NCBI GenBank assembly: GCA_964500645.1
Contig: CAZCOH010000024.1
Location: 1 to 21,132, forward strand
DNA length: 21,132 nucleotides
Direction: 5' to 3'
DNA from: CAYFIW01 sp964500645
Lineage (GTDB): Bacteria; Chloroflexota; Dehalococcoidia; Lucifugimonadales; UBA826
In this document: positions 1-7,116 of the stretch, piece after piece
Layout of the letters: every line of letters begins with the position of its first letter
Numbering within the stretch: the stretch's first letter is position 1
Position numbers and translations under genes: made by a program
The notes under the pieces: model-generated
What the model was told of the DNA's origin: nothing
Seen by the model: only the letters and a program-made list of their open reading frames with translations
The model's database searches: none

Positions 1-646
1 TCGCCTCTGCTACAGTCCTTGTTGCTGAACCCTTTTCTCTTGTGACCATAGGCATGCTTACTAACTGTGCAAGGTTCAATTCATTTAGACTGGATTTTTG
101 TTTTGGGTTACATACAATTACGATCTCATCTTTCTCAAACGGGAAACTGCATAGAGCAGAGTGGGTGGTTTCCAAGCCACCTACTCCAATGTCAATTTCT
201 CTTGAATTTAACATTGATATAACAGTGTCACTGTTCGAAATGTGCAAGCTAACGTCTATCTTCGGATATAGATCATTAAATTTACCAATTAATCCTGGGA
301 CAATGTAATCCCCTGGAGTAGAAGAGGCCCCTATTTTGATCGACCCTTTTTCGACCTTGGTGAATTGTCGTGTTGCGTCCTCTAACTCATCAGATAGGCC
401 TAATATCTGATCTGCATATCTAAGAACGATGGAACCGAGTTCTGTAAGGATTAGGCCAGATCCAGTTCTTTCAAATATAGGTCCTTCGCAATAGGACTCC
501 AGCTGTCTTATCTGAAGTGAGACGGCAGGTTGAGTGATTCCAAGTACGTCAGCTGCTTTTGAGAAGCGTCCTTCGTTGGAAACTGTTTTCAACACCCTGA
601 GTCTTTGTAAGCTGATCATTGGTGGATCTACATTATTGTCACGCAT
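1..646 (-). CDS. LysR-family transcriptional regulator, C-terminus beyond the window
   Basis: A reading frame of about 215 codons runs off the left edge; LysR proteins are usually near 300 residues, so roughly the last quarter is missing. The N-terminus is a typical LysR winged helix-turn-helix: LQRLRVLKTVSNEG, then FSKAADVLGITQPAVSLQIR, then a wing ending FERTGSGLILTELG. The start of the substrate-binding domain follows (GSIKIGASSTPGDYIVPGL), and REKGSATRTV is visible at the edge. The ATG at 646 lacks a strong ribosome site; a second in-frame ATG at 619 would shorten it by nine residues and still keep the helix-turn-helix. It is divergent from pxpABC across 77 bases, the classic arrangement for a LysR protein controlling its neighbour. 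I infer control of oxoproline use; the effector is unknown. Family assignment is very sure, target is inference. Confidence 0.93.
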   Translation of the reverse strand, partial: MRDNNVDPPMISLQRLRVLKTVSNEGRFSKAADVLGITQPAVSLQIRQLESYCEGPIFERTGSGLILTELGSIVLRYADQILGLSDELEDATRQFTKVEKGSIKIGASSTPGDYIVPGLIGKFNDLYPKIDVSLHISNSDTVISMLNSREIDIGVGGLETTHSALCSFPFEKDEIVIVCNPKQKSSLNELNLAQLVSMPMVTREKGSATRTVAEA

Positions 647-723
647 ATTGTTAAAATCCCATTTCAACTAGCTATATATGCATCAAAGTCCTATTTGTGC
701 AAGTTTAAATAAAGGAGTGACCA
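647..723. promoter_or_regulatory. lysR-pxpA divergent control region with imperfect dyad
   Basis: These 77 bases separate the two divergent genes. An imperfect inverted repeat lies at 680-700: GCATCAAA, then GTCCTA, then TTTGTGC. Its core is CAAA-N6-TTTG, the kind of short dyad LysR proteins bind, though I cannot show a strict T-N11-A match of known function. A TATATA at 673-678 could serve as a -10 in either direction, with only weak -35 matches. A strong ribosome site AGGAG at 713-717 sits six bases before the pxpA ATG. The dyad is seen directly; its role is inference. Confidence 0.45.
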
Positions 724-1488
724 ATGTCATCAAGAATTGATTTTAATTGTGACATGGGTGAGAGTTTTGGGATGTATAAAATGGGATTTGATGAAGAAGT
801 AATCAAGTACATTACCTCTGCAAACATTGCATGTGGTTTTCATGCTGGAGACCCAATGTGGATGCGTCAAACTGTTGATCTCGCTGAGAAACACGGAGTT
901 GAAGTAGGAGCTCATCCCAGTTATCCCGATCTTAAGGGATTTGGCAGAAGGAACATGTTTGCGAGTGGGGCAGAGGTTAAGAATGATGTTATATATCAAG
1001 CAGGTGCATTAGTAGCTTTTACCTCTGCAAAAAAGTTACAACATATAAAGCCACATGGAGCCATGTATAACCAAGCTGTAAATGATCCAGACCTAGCAAA
1101 GTCGATATGCGAGGCCTTATTAGAAGTGCAATCTGATGCAGTTCTCCTCGCTTTAGCGGGATCAAATTGGATAGATATAGCTCTAGACATGGGATTGAGG
1201 GTGGGAAAGGAAGTATTTGCTGATAGAGCGATCAATGATGACGGAACACTTGTTTCTAGAAAATTACCTGGCTCTGTAATCCATGATGTTTCAGAAGTAG
1301 TGGATAGAAGTTTGATGATGGTAAAAGAAGGAAAAATAGTCTCAGTTAATGGAGTAAAAGTTGAGGTGCAAGCGGATAGCATATGTTTGCATGGAGATAC
1401 CCCTGGTGCAGTCGAGATGGCACAAAATCTGAGAAACGCTTTCGAATTAGAAGGTATTTTAGTTGAATCTTTATCAAAAATTGTTTGA
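724..1488 (+). CDS. pxpA: 5-oxoprolinase (ATP-hydrolysing) subunit A, LamB/YcsF family
   Basis: A 254-residue protein of the usual length for the LamB/YcsF family. With PxpB and PxpC it hydrolyses 5-oxo-L-proline (pyroglutamate) to L-glutamate at the cost of ATP, in the cytoplasm. Family motifs are clear: NCDMGESFG near residue 8, CGFHAGD at 37-43, GAHPSYPD at 62-69, KPHGAMYN at 109-116, and CLHGDTPGAV near the C-terminus. FADRAINDDG replaces the common FADRAY-type form, a small variation. The ATG at 724 has AGGAG six bases upstream, so the start is firm. It is the first gene of a three-gene operon, with pxpB 30 bases downstream. The adjacent partner subunits raise this from a family call to a functional one. 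Confidence 0.95.
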   Translation: MSSRIDFNCDMGESFGMYKMGFDEEVIKYITSANIACGFHAGDPMWMRQTVDLAEKHGVEVGAHPSYPDLKGFGRRNMFASGAEVKNDVIYQAGALVAFTSAKKLQHIKPHGAMYNQAVNDPDLAKSICEALLEVQSDAVLLALAGSNWIDIALDMGLRVGKEVFADRAINDDGTLVSRKLPGSVIHDVSEVVDRSLMMVKEGKIVSVNGVKVEVQADSICLHGDTPGAVEMAQNLRNAFELEGILVESLSKIV

Positions 1489-1518
1489 AGACAGTACAAC
1501 ATCGGTTGAGATGACTTC

Positions 1519-2271
1519 ATGCCAGTAAATTTACAGAGCGATAATGATTCTGTTTTTGATGTCGCCTCGATGGGAGACTCTGCTATTCATTTGACGATCG
1601 GTTCGGAAATTTCGGTTGCCATTAACGAAAAAATTATGACTCTACTTAGTAAGATTCAAGAGCAAAGTTGGGTTGGTATACGAGAATTAGTACCTTCCTA
1701 TAACACTTTAGTCATTCATTTCGACCCTTTTGCTATTAATCATGAAGAGATCCGATCTCGTCTTGCGATTTTAATTAAGGGTCAACTGAGTATTGAACAA
1801 AGGACTGGCAGACTTGTCGTTATACCAACGTGCTACGGGGGTGGATTTGGTCCGGACTTGGAATCAGTTTCTGAATTGACTGGAATCTCTAGTAATGCAG
1901 TGATCGAAATGCACTGTGGAACTGATTATAGAGTTTATGCATTGGGTTTCAGCCCTGGATTTCCATACCTTGGAGGAATGGACGATAGATTATTTTGTCC
2001 AAGGTTGGATTCCCCTCGAGTGGAGGTTCCTGGAGGATCCGTTGCGATAGCTGAAACTCAGACAGGAGTATATCCCTCTTCTAGTCCGGGAGGTTGGCGC
2101 TTGATAGGGAATACACCTATTACCTTGTTTGATCCTCATCGTGACCCACCTTGTTTTTATAGGCCGGGGGATTATGTTCGTTTTGTCCCGATAAGCGCCG
2201 AGCAATTTGACCAAATTAAAGACGACGTAAATTGTGGGCGATACGAGATGGAGATAATAGATATTGATTAA
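1519..2271 (+). CDS. pxpB: 5-oxoprolinase subunit B (KipI-like)
   Basis: A 250-residue homologue of KipI / allophanate hydrolase subunit 1, the second subunit of the ATP-dependent 5-oxoprolinase. The hallmark GFSPGFPYLGG lies at 143-153, followed by PRVEVPGGSVAIA and PGGWRLIG at 190-197. The N-terminal strand VASMGDSAIHLTIG matches the usual start of the family, so about twelve residues precede it. Only a weak GAG (1508-1510) lies eight bases upstream of the ATG, so the start is probable rather than certain; an in-frame ATG at 1570 would cut into the conserved strand. It ends eight bases inside pxpC, suggesting translational coupling. KipI in Bacillus inhibits a sporulation kinase, but with pxpA and pxpC beside it the oxoprolinase role is much likelier. 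Confidence 0.93.
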   Translation: MPVNLQSDNDSVFDVASMGDSAIHLTIGSEISVAINEKIMTLLSKIQEQSWVGIRELVPSYNTLVIHFDPFAINHEEIRSRLAILIKGQLSIEQRTGRLVVIPTCYGGGFGPDLESVSELTGISSNAVIEMHCGTDYRVYALGFSPGFPYLGGMDDRLFCPRLDSPRVEVPGGSVAIAETQTGVYPSSSPGGWRLIGNTPITLFDPHRDPPCFYRPGDYVRFVPISAEQFDQIKDDVNCGRYEMEIIDID

Positions 2272-3211
2272 GGTTTTAACTTCTGGTCCCTTGACTACTG
2301 TTCAAGACTTGGGAAGATCAGGATATCAAAGCATAGGCGTACCAGAGTCTGGTCCCATGGATAGATTTGCAGCACGCTGTGCGAATTTGCTACTTGGTAA
2401 TATGGAAAACTCTCCTCTTTTGGAAGCGACATTAATCGGCCCGACTCTTCAATTTGAAGTAGGTGGAAAAATTTGTATAACAGGCGGAAATTTCCAACCA
2501 TTATTGGAGGGACGACCATTAGAGAATTGGAAAGTCGAAGATGTTGAGAAAGGGAATAGATTGTCGTTTAAGGGAAGGAAATCAGGGGCGAGAATATACA
2601 TAGCATTCCAGGGAGGAATTTCAAAATCTATTTTGGACAATGTAATGGGAAGTGTTTCAACTTACATACAAGGAGGGTTTGGAGGTATTAGAGGTAGACC
2701 TATAAAAAAAGGAGATGAAATATTTTTAGATGATTCCATTGCTAAGGTTCCTAAAATTACAATAACTCCACCAGACACATTCCCAGAAACTGTGAATTTA
2801 AGAATTATTCCCGGACCACAAGACAAACTCTTCAAGGAAGACGCTCTTAAGGTATTAACAAGTTCTATCTATTCTGTTTCCATAAGCTCGAATAGAGTTG
2901 GAATAAGATTAGATGGACCGAGTCTTTCCCACAAAAAAAGAGCTGATGTCATATCAGACGGAACAGCTTTTGGGGTTATACAGGTCCCTGGAGATGGGCA
3001 GCCGATAATGTTGGCTTGTGATCGGGGTACGACGGGGGGATATGCAAAAATAGCTACTGTTATTACGGCTGATCATAGTAAGCTTGCTCAATTGATTCCC
3101 GGAAACACGGTCACATTTGAGTATTCTGAAACTAAGTCCGCCTTATTTGAAATGGATAGGATAGAAGAAATGATTCGACAACTTTTGCCTGATAAGACTT
3201 GCCTATCTTGA
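2264..3211 (+). CDS. pxpC: 5-oxoprolinase subunit C (KipA-like), TTG start
   Basis: A 315-residue homologue of KipA / allophanate hydrolase subunit 2, the third oxoprolinase subunit. Family marks include QDLGRSGY at 14-21, ESGPMDRFA from about 28, LLGN, and near the C-terminus RGTTGGYAKIATV. An in-frame TAG at 2258-2260 leaves TTG 2264 as the first usable start. GGAG at 2250-2253 lies ten bases before it, inside the pxpB coding end. The eight-base overlap with pxpB fits co-translation of subunits that work together. The stop at 3209-3211 is followed by 148 bases without a gene; I see no strong GC-rich terminator there. Confidence 0.94.
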   Translation: MIKVLTSGPLTTVQDLGRSGYQSIGVPESGPMDRFAARCANLLLGNMENSPLLEATLIGPTLQFEVGGKICITGGNFQPLLEGRPLENWKVEDVEKGNRLSFKGRKSGARIYIAFQGGISKSILDNVMGSVSTYIQGGFGGIRGRPIKKGDEIFLDDSIAKVPKITITPPDTFPETVNLRIIPGPQDKLFKEDALKVLTSSIYSVSISSNRVGIRLDGPSLSHKKRADVISDGTAFGVIQVPGDGQPIMLACDRGTTGGYAKIATVITADHSKLAQLIPGNTVTFEYSETKSALFEMDRIEEMIRQLLPDKTCLS

Positions 3212-3258
3212 TAATTTAAAAACGTTATATAGTTGACAGAAGGGATCAATAAAAGTCC

Positions 3259-3274
3259 GTGATTTAATAATCAC
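3259..3274. repeat. Short perfect inverted repeat after pxpC
   Basis: GTGATT (3259-3264), TAAT, AATCAC (3269-3274) form a perfect six-base dyad with a four-base loop. It is AT-rich and has no following T-run, so a rho-independent terminator is unlikely. It lies 39 bases before the larger dyad at 3313-3331, and both precede the ketopantoate-reductase-family gene. It could be a second regulator site or chance. Confidence 0.35.
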
Positions 3275-3312
3275 CTAATGCATCTTGATTTACCTTCATG
3301 TATTTTGTGATA

Positions 3313-3331
3313 GTCGAATTTATAATTCGAC
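3313..3331. promoter_or_regulatory. Perfect 19-bp dyad enclosing a TATAAT -10 box
   Basis: GTCGAATT, TAT, AATTCGAC is a perfect eight-base inverted repeat around three bases. A consensus TATAAT (3321-3326) lies within it and would start transcription near 3333, leaving a leader of about 27 bases to the next gene. No good -35 is visible at the right distance. A -10 box wrapped in a perfect palindrome is the typical look of a repressor operator that blocks polymerase. The same sequence could fold as a hairpin, but it has no T-run. The dyad and box are read directly; repression is inference and the regulator is not identified. Confidence 0.55.
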
Positions 3332-3359
3332 AAATCGTATACTGAAAGGAGTAATGGAA

Positions 3360-4412
3360 GTGTCAAAGAAAATTGCCGTCGTTGGAACTGGTGCAGCAGG
3401 AACCTATATAGGAGCTTTCTTAACTAGAGAAGGTCATGATGTGACCTTGTTTGACATGTGGGGAGAACATGTGGAGGTCATGAGGGAGTCTGGTATCAGT
3501 GTTACAGGTTGTCAGGGACCTTTTAGGGTGAAGGTAAATGCGTATCATTTGGCTGATGCTATGCAGGTAAACAACCTTTTTGACATTATTTTCTTTGCGG
3601 TAAAGTCTTATGACACTGAATGGACGGCTCACTTTGCGAAACGATTACTCAAGGATGATGGGGTGTTGGTTGATAATCAGAATTGCATGAATGACGCAAA
3701 GATAGCCGAAATTGTTGGATACAATCGTACGGTGGGTTGTGTTATGTCTAGTATTACTGTGGGGCTATGGGCGCCAGGAATAGTAGATCGAGGTGGCCAA
3801 CCTGGTTACGAGACCGGGCATGACGTCTTCAGAGTCGGAGAATTGCATGGCAGGGTTACCAAAAGGGTTGATGAAATTGTGGATCTGCTATCTGCCATAG
3901 ATGGAGCTAAATCCACTACGAATATCTGGGGAGAACGTTGGTCAAAATTGACGACTAATGCCTCTTCAAATCCCATTACTGCAATGACTGGTTTAGGTTC
4001 TAATGGGGCGGCTGAAATTCCGGAAGCTCGAAGACTGCAAATTGAGATTTCCAAGGAGACATGCCAGGTTGGATTGGCTTTAAATTTCGATATCACACCA
4101 ATAAAAGGGATCCCGGCTAAGAAATGGGCTGATGCAGACAAAGGTGAGGTCTTTGAGGAATTAGATGAAAAATTCTTGCCTGACACTTCTAGAGGTGATT
4201 GGAAATCTTCTATGTCTCAAGATGTAACAAAGGGGAGAAGAACAGAAATAGACTTTATGAATGGTTATATAGCAGACAGAGGTAAAGAATTGGGAATTAA
4301 TACACCAGTTAATGCTGCAATTACCTCAGTTGTGGCCGAAATAGACCGAGGAATTAGAGTACCTGACGTCTCTAACATACAGGAAGTTCTTAAAAGAACT
4401 CAGGTGAATTAA
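3360..4412 (+). CDS. Ketopantoate reductase family (PanE/ApbA-like) NADP-dependent oxidoreductase
   Basis: A 350-residue protein with an N-terminal Rossmann nucleotide-binding motif GTGAAG at 9-14 and the two-domain layout of 2-dehydropantoate 2-reductase. The catalytic Lys and its Asn partners sit in KLTTNASSNP (K196, N200, N204), and the C-terminal substrate Glu is in GRRTEID (E296). I chose GTG 3360: AAGGAG at 3346-3351 lies eight bases before it but only two before the in-frame ATG at 3354. It is somewhat longer than E. coli PanE (near 300). No other coenzyme A genes are nearby, and the family also holds reductases of other 2-oxo acids, so true panE function is not certain. Its own promoter/operator lies just upstream, and a DedA gene follows after six bases. 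Confidence 0.85.
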   Translation: MSKKIAVVGTGAAGTYIGAFLTREGHDVTLFDMWGEHVEVMRESGISVTGCQGPFRVKVNAYHLADAMQVNNLFDIIFFAVKSYDTEWTAHFAKRLLKDDGVLVDNQNCMNDAKIAEIVGYNRTVGCVMSSITVGLWAPGIVDRGGQPGYETGHDVFRVGELHGRVTKRVDEIVDLLSAIDGAKSTTNIWGERWSKLTTNASSNPITAMTGLGSNGAAEIPEARRLQIEISKETCQVGLALNFDITPIKGIPAKKWADADKGEVFEELDEKFLPDTSRGDWKSSMSQDVTKGRRTEIDFMNGYIADRGKELGINTPVNAAITSVVAEIDRGIRVPDVSNIQEVLKRTQVN

Positions 4413-4418
4413 ACAGGA

Positions 4419-5033
4419 ATGGATTTTTTTCATGATTTAACCGTATGGTTTCAGGGATTTGCAGAAAGCGATTGGGCTATTTTTGTATTAGCTGTGGGAG
4501 CTTTTGCGGAGTCCACCTTCTCGCCTATTCCACCTGACCCGTTGCTGATACCAATGAGTGTTCTAAATCCATCTCTTGCTATTTGGTTCGGAGTAGTTGC
4601 CACTATATCTTCGGTTATGGGTGCTATTGTCGGGCATTGGTTAGGATCAAGATTTGGAAGACCCTTACTCCACCGTATGATGTCTAAGGGGAGTGTTCGT
4701 TCAGCTGAGTCTCTTTTCGATAAATATGGGGCTTGGGCTGTGTTGGTTGCAGCGGTTACGCCGATTCCCTACAAGGTTTTCACAATACTGGCAGGCGTTC
4801 TTGGACTAGATATGAAAAGATTCATATTAGTTTCGCTGATAGGAAGAGGTGCACGTTTCATGAGTCTTGGAGTCCTGTTGTTTTTATTTGGTGAGGAAAT
4901 CCAAGTTTATATAGATCGGCATTTTCAAAATCTCAGTATACTTGCGGGAGTAGCCGTTATCGTGTCGATTTTATCTGTGTGGGTGATATTAAAACTGCGC
5001 CCTAATGAAAATGATGCTGAGAGCGCAACATAA
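4419..5033 (+). CDS. DedA / YqaA-family (SNARE-associated) membrane protein
   Basis: A 204-residue polytopic inner-membrane protein with hydrophobic stretches near residues 20-45, 55-75, 100-125, 128-150 and 170-192. Family marks include an acidic residue in the first hydrophobic block (E31), the re-entrant-loop-like SPIPPDP at 35-41, TPIPYK, and GRGARF. DedA proteins have been linked to lipid flipping, membrane homeostasis and proton-dependent transport; the substrate here is unknown. It starts six bases after the preceding stop, with AGGA immediately upstream, so the two are probably co-transcribed. It ends four bases from the convergent ruvB stop, leaving no room for a separate terminator. 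Confidence 0.87.
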   Translation: MDFFHDLTVWFQGFAESDWAIFVLAVGAFAESTFSPIPPDPLLIPMSVLNPSLAIWFGVVATISSVMGAIVGHWLGSRFGRPLLHRMMSKGSVRSAESLFDKYGAWAVLVAAVTPIPYKVFTILAGVLGLDMKRFILVSLIGRGARFMSLGVLLFLFGEEIQVYIDRHFQNLSILAGVAVIVSILSVWVILKLRPNENDAESAT

Positions 5034-5037
5034 GCTT

Positions 5038-6078
5038 TTAAATGTCTAATCGAGCCTGTAGTTTCTCAGGGTACTCAGGATTAGGATAATCATAGCCGAG
5101 GTGCTCGTATGCTCTACGAGTGGCTATTCTTCCTCTTTTGGTTCTGTCCAAGAAGCCCAATTGAAGTAGGTATGGTTCGTAGACGTCTTCTATAGTGTCT
5201 GATTCTTCATTTATTGATGCCGCTATGGTGTCTAATCCGACAGGTCCGCCATCGAATTTTTCTATAATGCACTCAAGGACGTTTCTGTCTATTCCATCCA
5301 GCCCCAAAACATCCACATTCAAGTCTTTTAGTGCAGTATTAGAGATTTCTTCCGTAATTATATTATCAGCCATGACTTGTGCGTAGTCGCGAACTCTTCT
5401 TAAAAGTCTGTTCGCTACTCTTGGTGTACCTCGTGCGCGTTTTGAGATTTCTGATATACCAATGGTGTCGGCTTCAATATCTAAAATGCGAGCAGATCGT
5501 TTGACGATTTTCGCCATGTCATCCTCGTTATAAAATTCTAGCCTGTGTATAACACCAAACCTGTCTCTTAATGGTGCGCTTACCATTCCGTACCGAGTTG
5601 TAGCCCCTATCAAAGTGAATGGTTTCAAAGACAGATTCATACTTCGGGCTTTTAAACCTTTGTCGATAACCCAGGTGACGAAAAAGTCCTCCATCGCTGG
5701 ATATAAAACTTCTTCTACAACTCTGTTTAATCGATGAATCTCATCTATGAAAAGTATGTCGTCCTGTTGGAGTTGACTCAGTATTGCGACCATATCTCCA
5801 GGACGTTCTATTGCTGGTCCAGAAGTTGTCTTTATACGAACTCCCATTTCTGTGGAAACTATATTTGCCAATGTAGTCTTACCCAGACCAGGAGGTCCAT
5901 AAAGTAGTAGATGATCAAGAGGTTCTCCACGTTGTTTTGCGGCTCTTATAGCTATATCAAGGTTTTTCTTGATAGCTCCTTGACCAACGTATGAATCTAA
6001 ATCTCTGGGACGGAGGTTTGTATCCAGACTTTGATCGTCTTCGTGAACGGAGCCTGATATTAATCTTTCATCATCCAA
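5038..6078 (-). CDS. ruvB: Holliday junction branch migration ATPase RuvB, TTG start
   Basis: A 346-residue RuvB of normal length. It is the AAA+ motor that works with RuvA to migrate Holliday junctions during recombinational repair. Walker A is GPPGLGKTT with K67 and T68; Walker B is ILFIDEIHRLNR with D112 and E113; sensor 1 is GATTR; the arginine finger is in PLRDRFG. The C-terminal winged helix carries GGPVGLDT and EDVYEPYLLQLGFL. GATTRYG has Tyr where Ala is usual. The start is TTG (6076-6078), giving the usual MDDER opening; the nearby ATG is out of frame. No ruvA or ruvC lies beside it. It is divergent from a methyltransferase gene. Confidence 0.97.
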   Translation of the reverse strand: MDDERLISGSVHEDDQSLDTNLRPRDLDSYVGQGAIKKNLDIAIRAAKQRGEPLDHLLLYGPPGLGKTTLANIVSTEMGVRIKTTSGPAIERPGDMVAILSQLQQDDILFIDEIHRLNRVVEEVLYPAMEDFFVTWVIDKGLKARSMNLSLKPFTLIGATTRYGMVSAPLRDRFGVIHRLEFYNEDDMAKIVKRSARILDIEADTIGISEISKRARGTPRVANRLLRRVRDYAQVMADNIITEEISNTALKDLNVDVLGLDGIDRNVLECIIEKFDGGPVGLDTIAASINEESDTIEDVYEPYLLQLGFLDRTKRGRIATRRAYEHLGYDYPNPEYPEKLQARLDI

Positions 6079-6122
6079 GGGATATAATCCAAATATGGAA
6101 ATGTTCTAACACGTTTCTCTCG

Positions 6123-6152
6123 ATTCTAGATTTCAATTTCTCAATGTGTCAA
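6123..6152 (-). promoter_or_regulatory. Sigma-70-type promoter for ruvB
   Basis: On the minus strand a perfect -35 TTGACA (6152-6147) is followed after 18 bases by TAGAAT (6128-6123), five of six matches to the -10 consensus. Transcription would begin near 6116, giving a leader of about 38 bases before the TTG start of ruvB. I see no LexA-type site beside it, although LexA-box spelling varies between phyla. Confidence 0.6.
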
Positions 6153-6192
6153 TTCATGATAACTGCTGATTCAATTTATTAGGAGTATTTAG

Positions 6193-7005
6193 ATGCTACA
6201 TGATTCGGGCAAACTTAACGATCAAGTAAAGCGAGTTTGGGATACTAATGCTGATCATTGGGACTCGAAAATGGGAAATGGGAATGAGTTCCACGATTTT
6301 TTAATAAAGCCTGCCCAACTGAACTTTTTGAATATTTGCGAAGGAGATTTTATTCTTGATGTTGCATGCGGTAATGGACAATTTTCACGTACCATGGCTG
6401 AATTTGGCGCAGATGTATTAGCCACAGACATATCCCCCTTAATGATTAGAAATGCCAAGAGAAGAACGTCGGATAAAATAAAGAACCTGTCATTTCGCGT
6501 TTTGGACGCTACTGATCGATCAGCACTCGTTAATCTGGGTGAGAGAACCTTTGATTCGGTGGTATGTACGATGGCTCTTTTCGACGTCTCTGATGTGGAG
6601 CCATTAATTAGATCAATTCCAGACTTGATCAAACCAGATGGTAAGTTTGTTTTTTCTATTCTACATCCTGCTTTCAATTCACCTCCGGATATGTCAATGT
6701 CAGAAAGACGAATATTTTCCGAAGGTAGAACCATTAGCAGTTATAGCGTAAATATTTCTAAGTACAGATCGCCCGCGGTTTACAAAAGTGTAGCAATGGA
6801 TGGACAACCGGAATTGCAACTAGTTTTCCATAGAAGCATGACGGATCTATTCAATATCTGTTTCGATTCCGGTCTGGTCATTGATGGGTTTGATGAACCG
6901 ACATTCGGCGGAAAAATTGAACATATCAAGAATTTGAGTTGGTTTAATTTGGATGATATTCCGCCAGTTTTGATATGTAGGATGAGAAATCGAAATATCT
7001 CGTGA
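6193..7005 (+). CDS. Class I SAM-dependent methyltransferase, substrate unknown
   Basis: A 270-residue protein with a Rossmann-type SAM-binding domain. Motif I is ILDVACGNG at 54-62, and D79 in LATDIS is the expected acidic residue that holds the ribose of SAM. Post-motif LVCTM-like and DGKFVFSILHP segments follow the order of UbiE/small-molecule methyltransferases. The C-terminal half ends in LDDIPPVLICRM, which resembles other members of this broad group. AGGAG (6181-6185) lies seven bases before the ATG, so the start is firm. It stands alone between divergent ruvB and the mutase cassette, which has its own promoter, so context gives no substrate. Confidence 0.85.
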   Translation: MLHDSGKLNDQVKRVWDTNADHWDSKMGNGNEFHDFLIKPAQLNFLNICEGDFILDVACGNGQFSRTMAEFGADVLATDISPLMIRNAKRRTSDKIKNLSFRVLDATDRSALVNLGERTFDSVVCTMALFDVSDVEPLIRSIPDLIKPDGKFVFSILHPAFNSPPDMSMSERRIFSEGRTISSYSVNISKYRSPAVYKSVAMDGQPELQLVFHRSMTDLFNICFDSGLVIDGFDEPTFGGKIEHIKNLSWFNLDDIPPVLICRMRNRNIS

Positions 7006-7043
7006 AATTTATCTGTTTTTTGGGCTGATGATTATTCAGTTCA

Positions 7044-7073
7044 TTTGACAGTGATTTAAGTCAAAAATACACT
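7044..7073 (+). promoter_or_regulatory. Promoter of the methylmalonyl-CoA cassette with overlapping dyad
   Basis: A perfect -35 TTGACA (7045-7050) is followed by an ideal 17-base spacer and TACACT (7068-7073), four of six matches to the -10. Transcription would begin near 7080. A perfect inverted repeat TTTGAC-N10-GTCAAA (7044-7049 and 7060-7065) overlaps the -35 and spacer, well placed for a repressor of acyl-CoA catabolism such as a TetR- or GntR-type protein. The promoter is well supported by sequence; the operator idea is inference. Confidence 0.6.
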
Positions 7074-7116
7074 CGATAGGTTCATAGGTTATAAGTTCAG
7101 ATAGGTGATTGAAATC

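Noticed and set aside
42..308. An 88-codon plus-strand frame at the left edge
   Set aside because: It lies antisense to the clear LysR substrate-binding domain, which has recognisable motifs; the plus-strand product has none.
996..1520. A 174-codon minus-strand frame across pxpA
   Set aside because: It is the complement of a well-conserved gene, and its product is low-complexity Ser/Thr-rich sequence typical of antisense frames.
3233..3268. Perfect TTGACA (3233-3238) after pxpC as a -35 with TTTAAT (3263-3268) as -10
   Set aside because: The spacer is 24 bases, too long for a sigma-70 promoter, and nothing better lies 16-18 bases downstream.
3285..3359. An upstream TTG start at 3285 for the ketopantoate-reductase-family gene
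   Set aside because: It would add 25 residues ahead of the Rossmann motif, overlap the promoter dyad, and ignore the strong ribosome site at 3346-3351.
3806..4186. A 126-codon minus-strand frame inside the ketopantoate-reductase-family gene
   Set aside because: Antisense shadow of a gene whose catalytic residues are in place; no recognisable motif.
7006..7040. Terminator after the methyltransferase gene, suggested by TTTTTT at 7015-7020
   Set aside because: No stable stem precedes the T-run, so there is not enough to call a rho-independent terminator.
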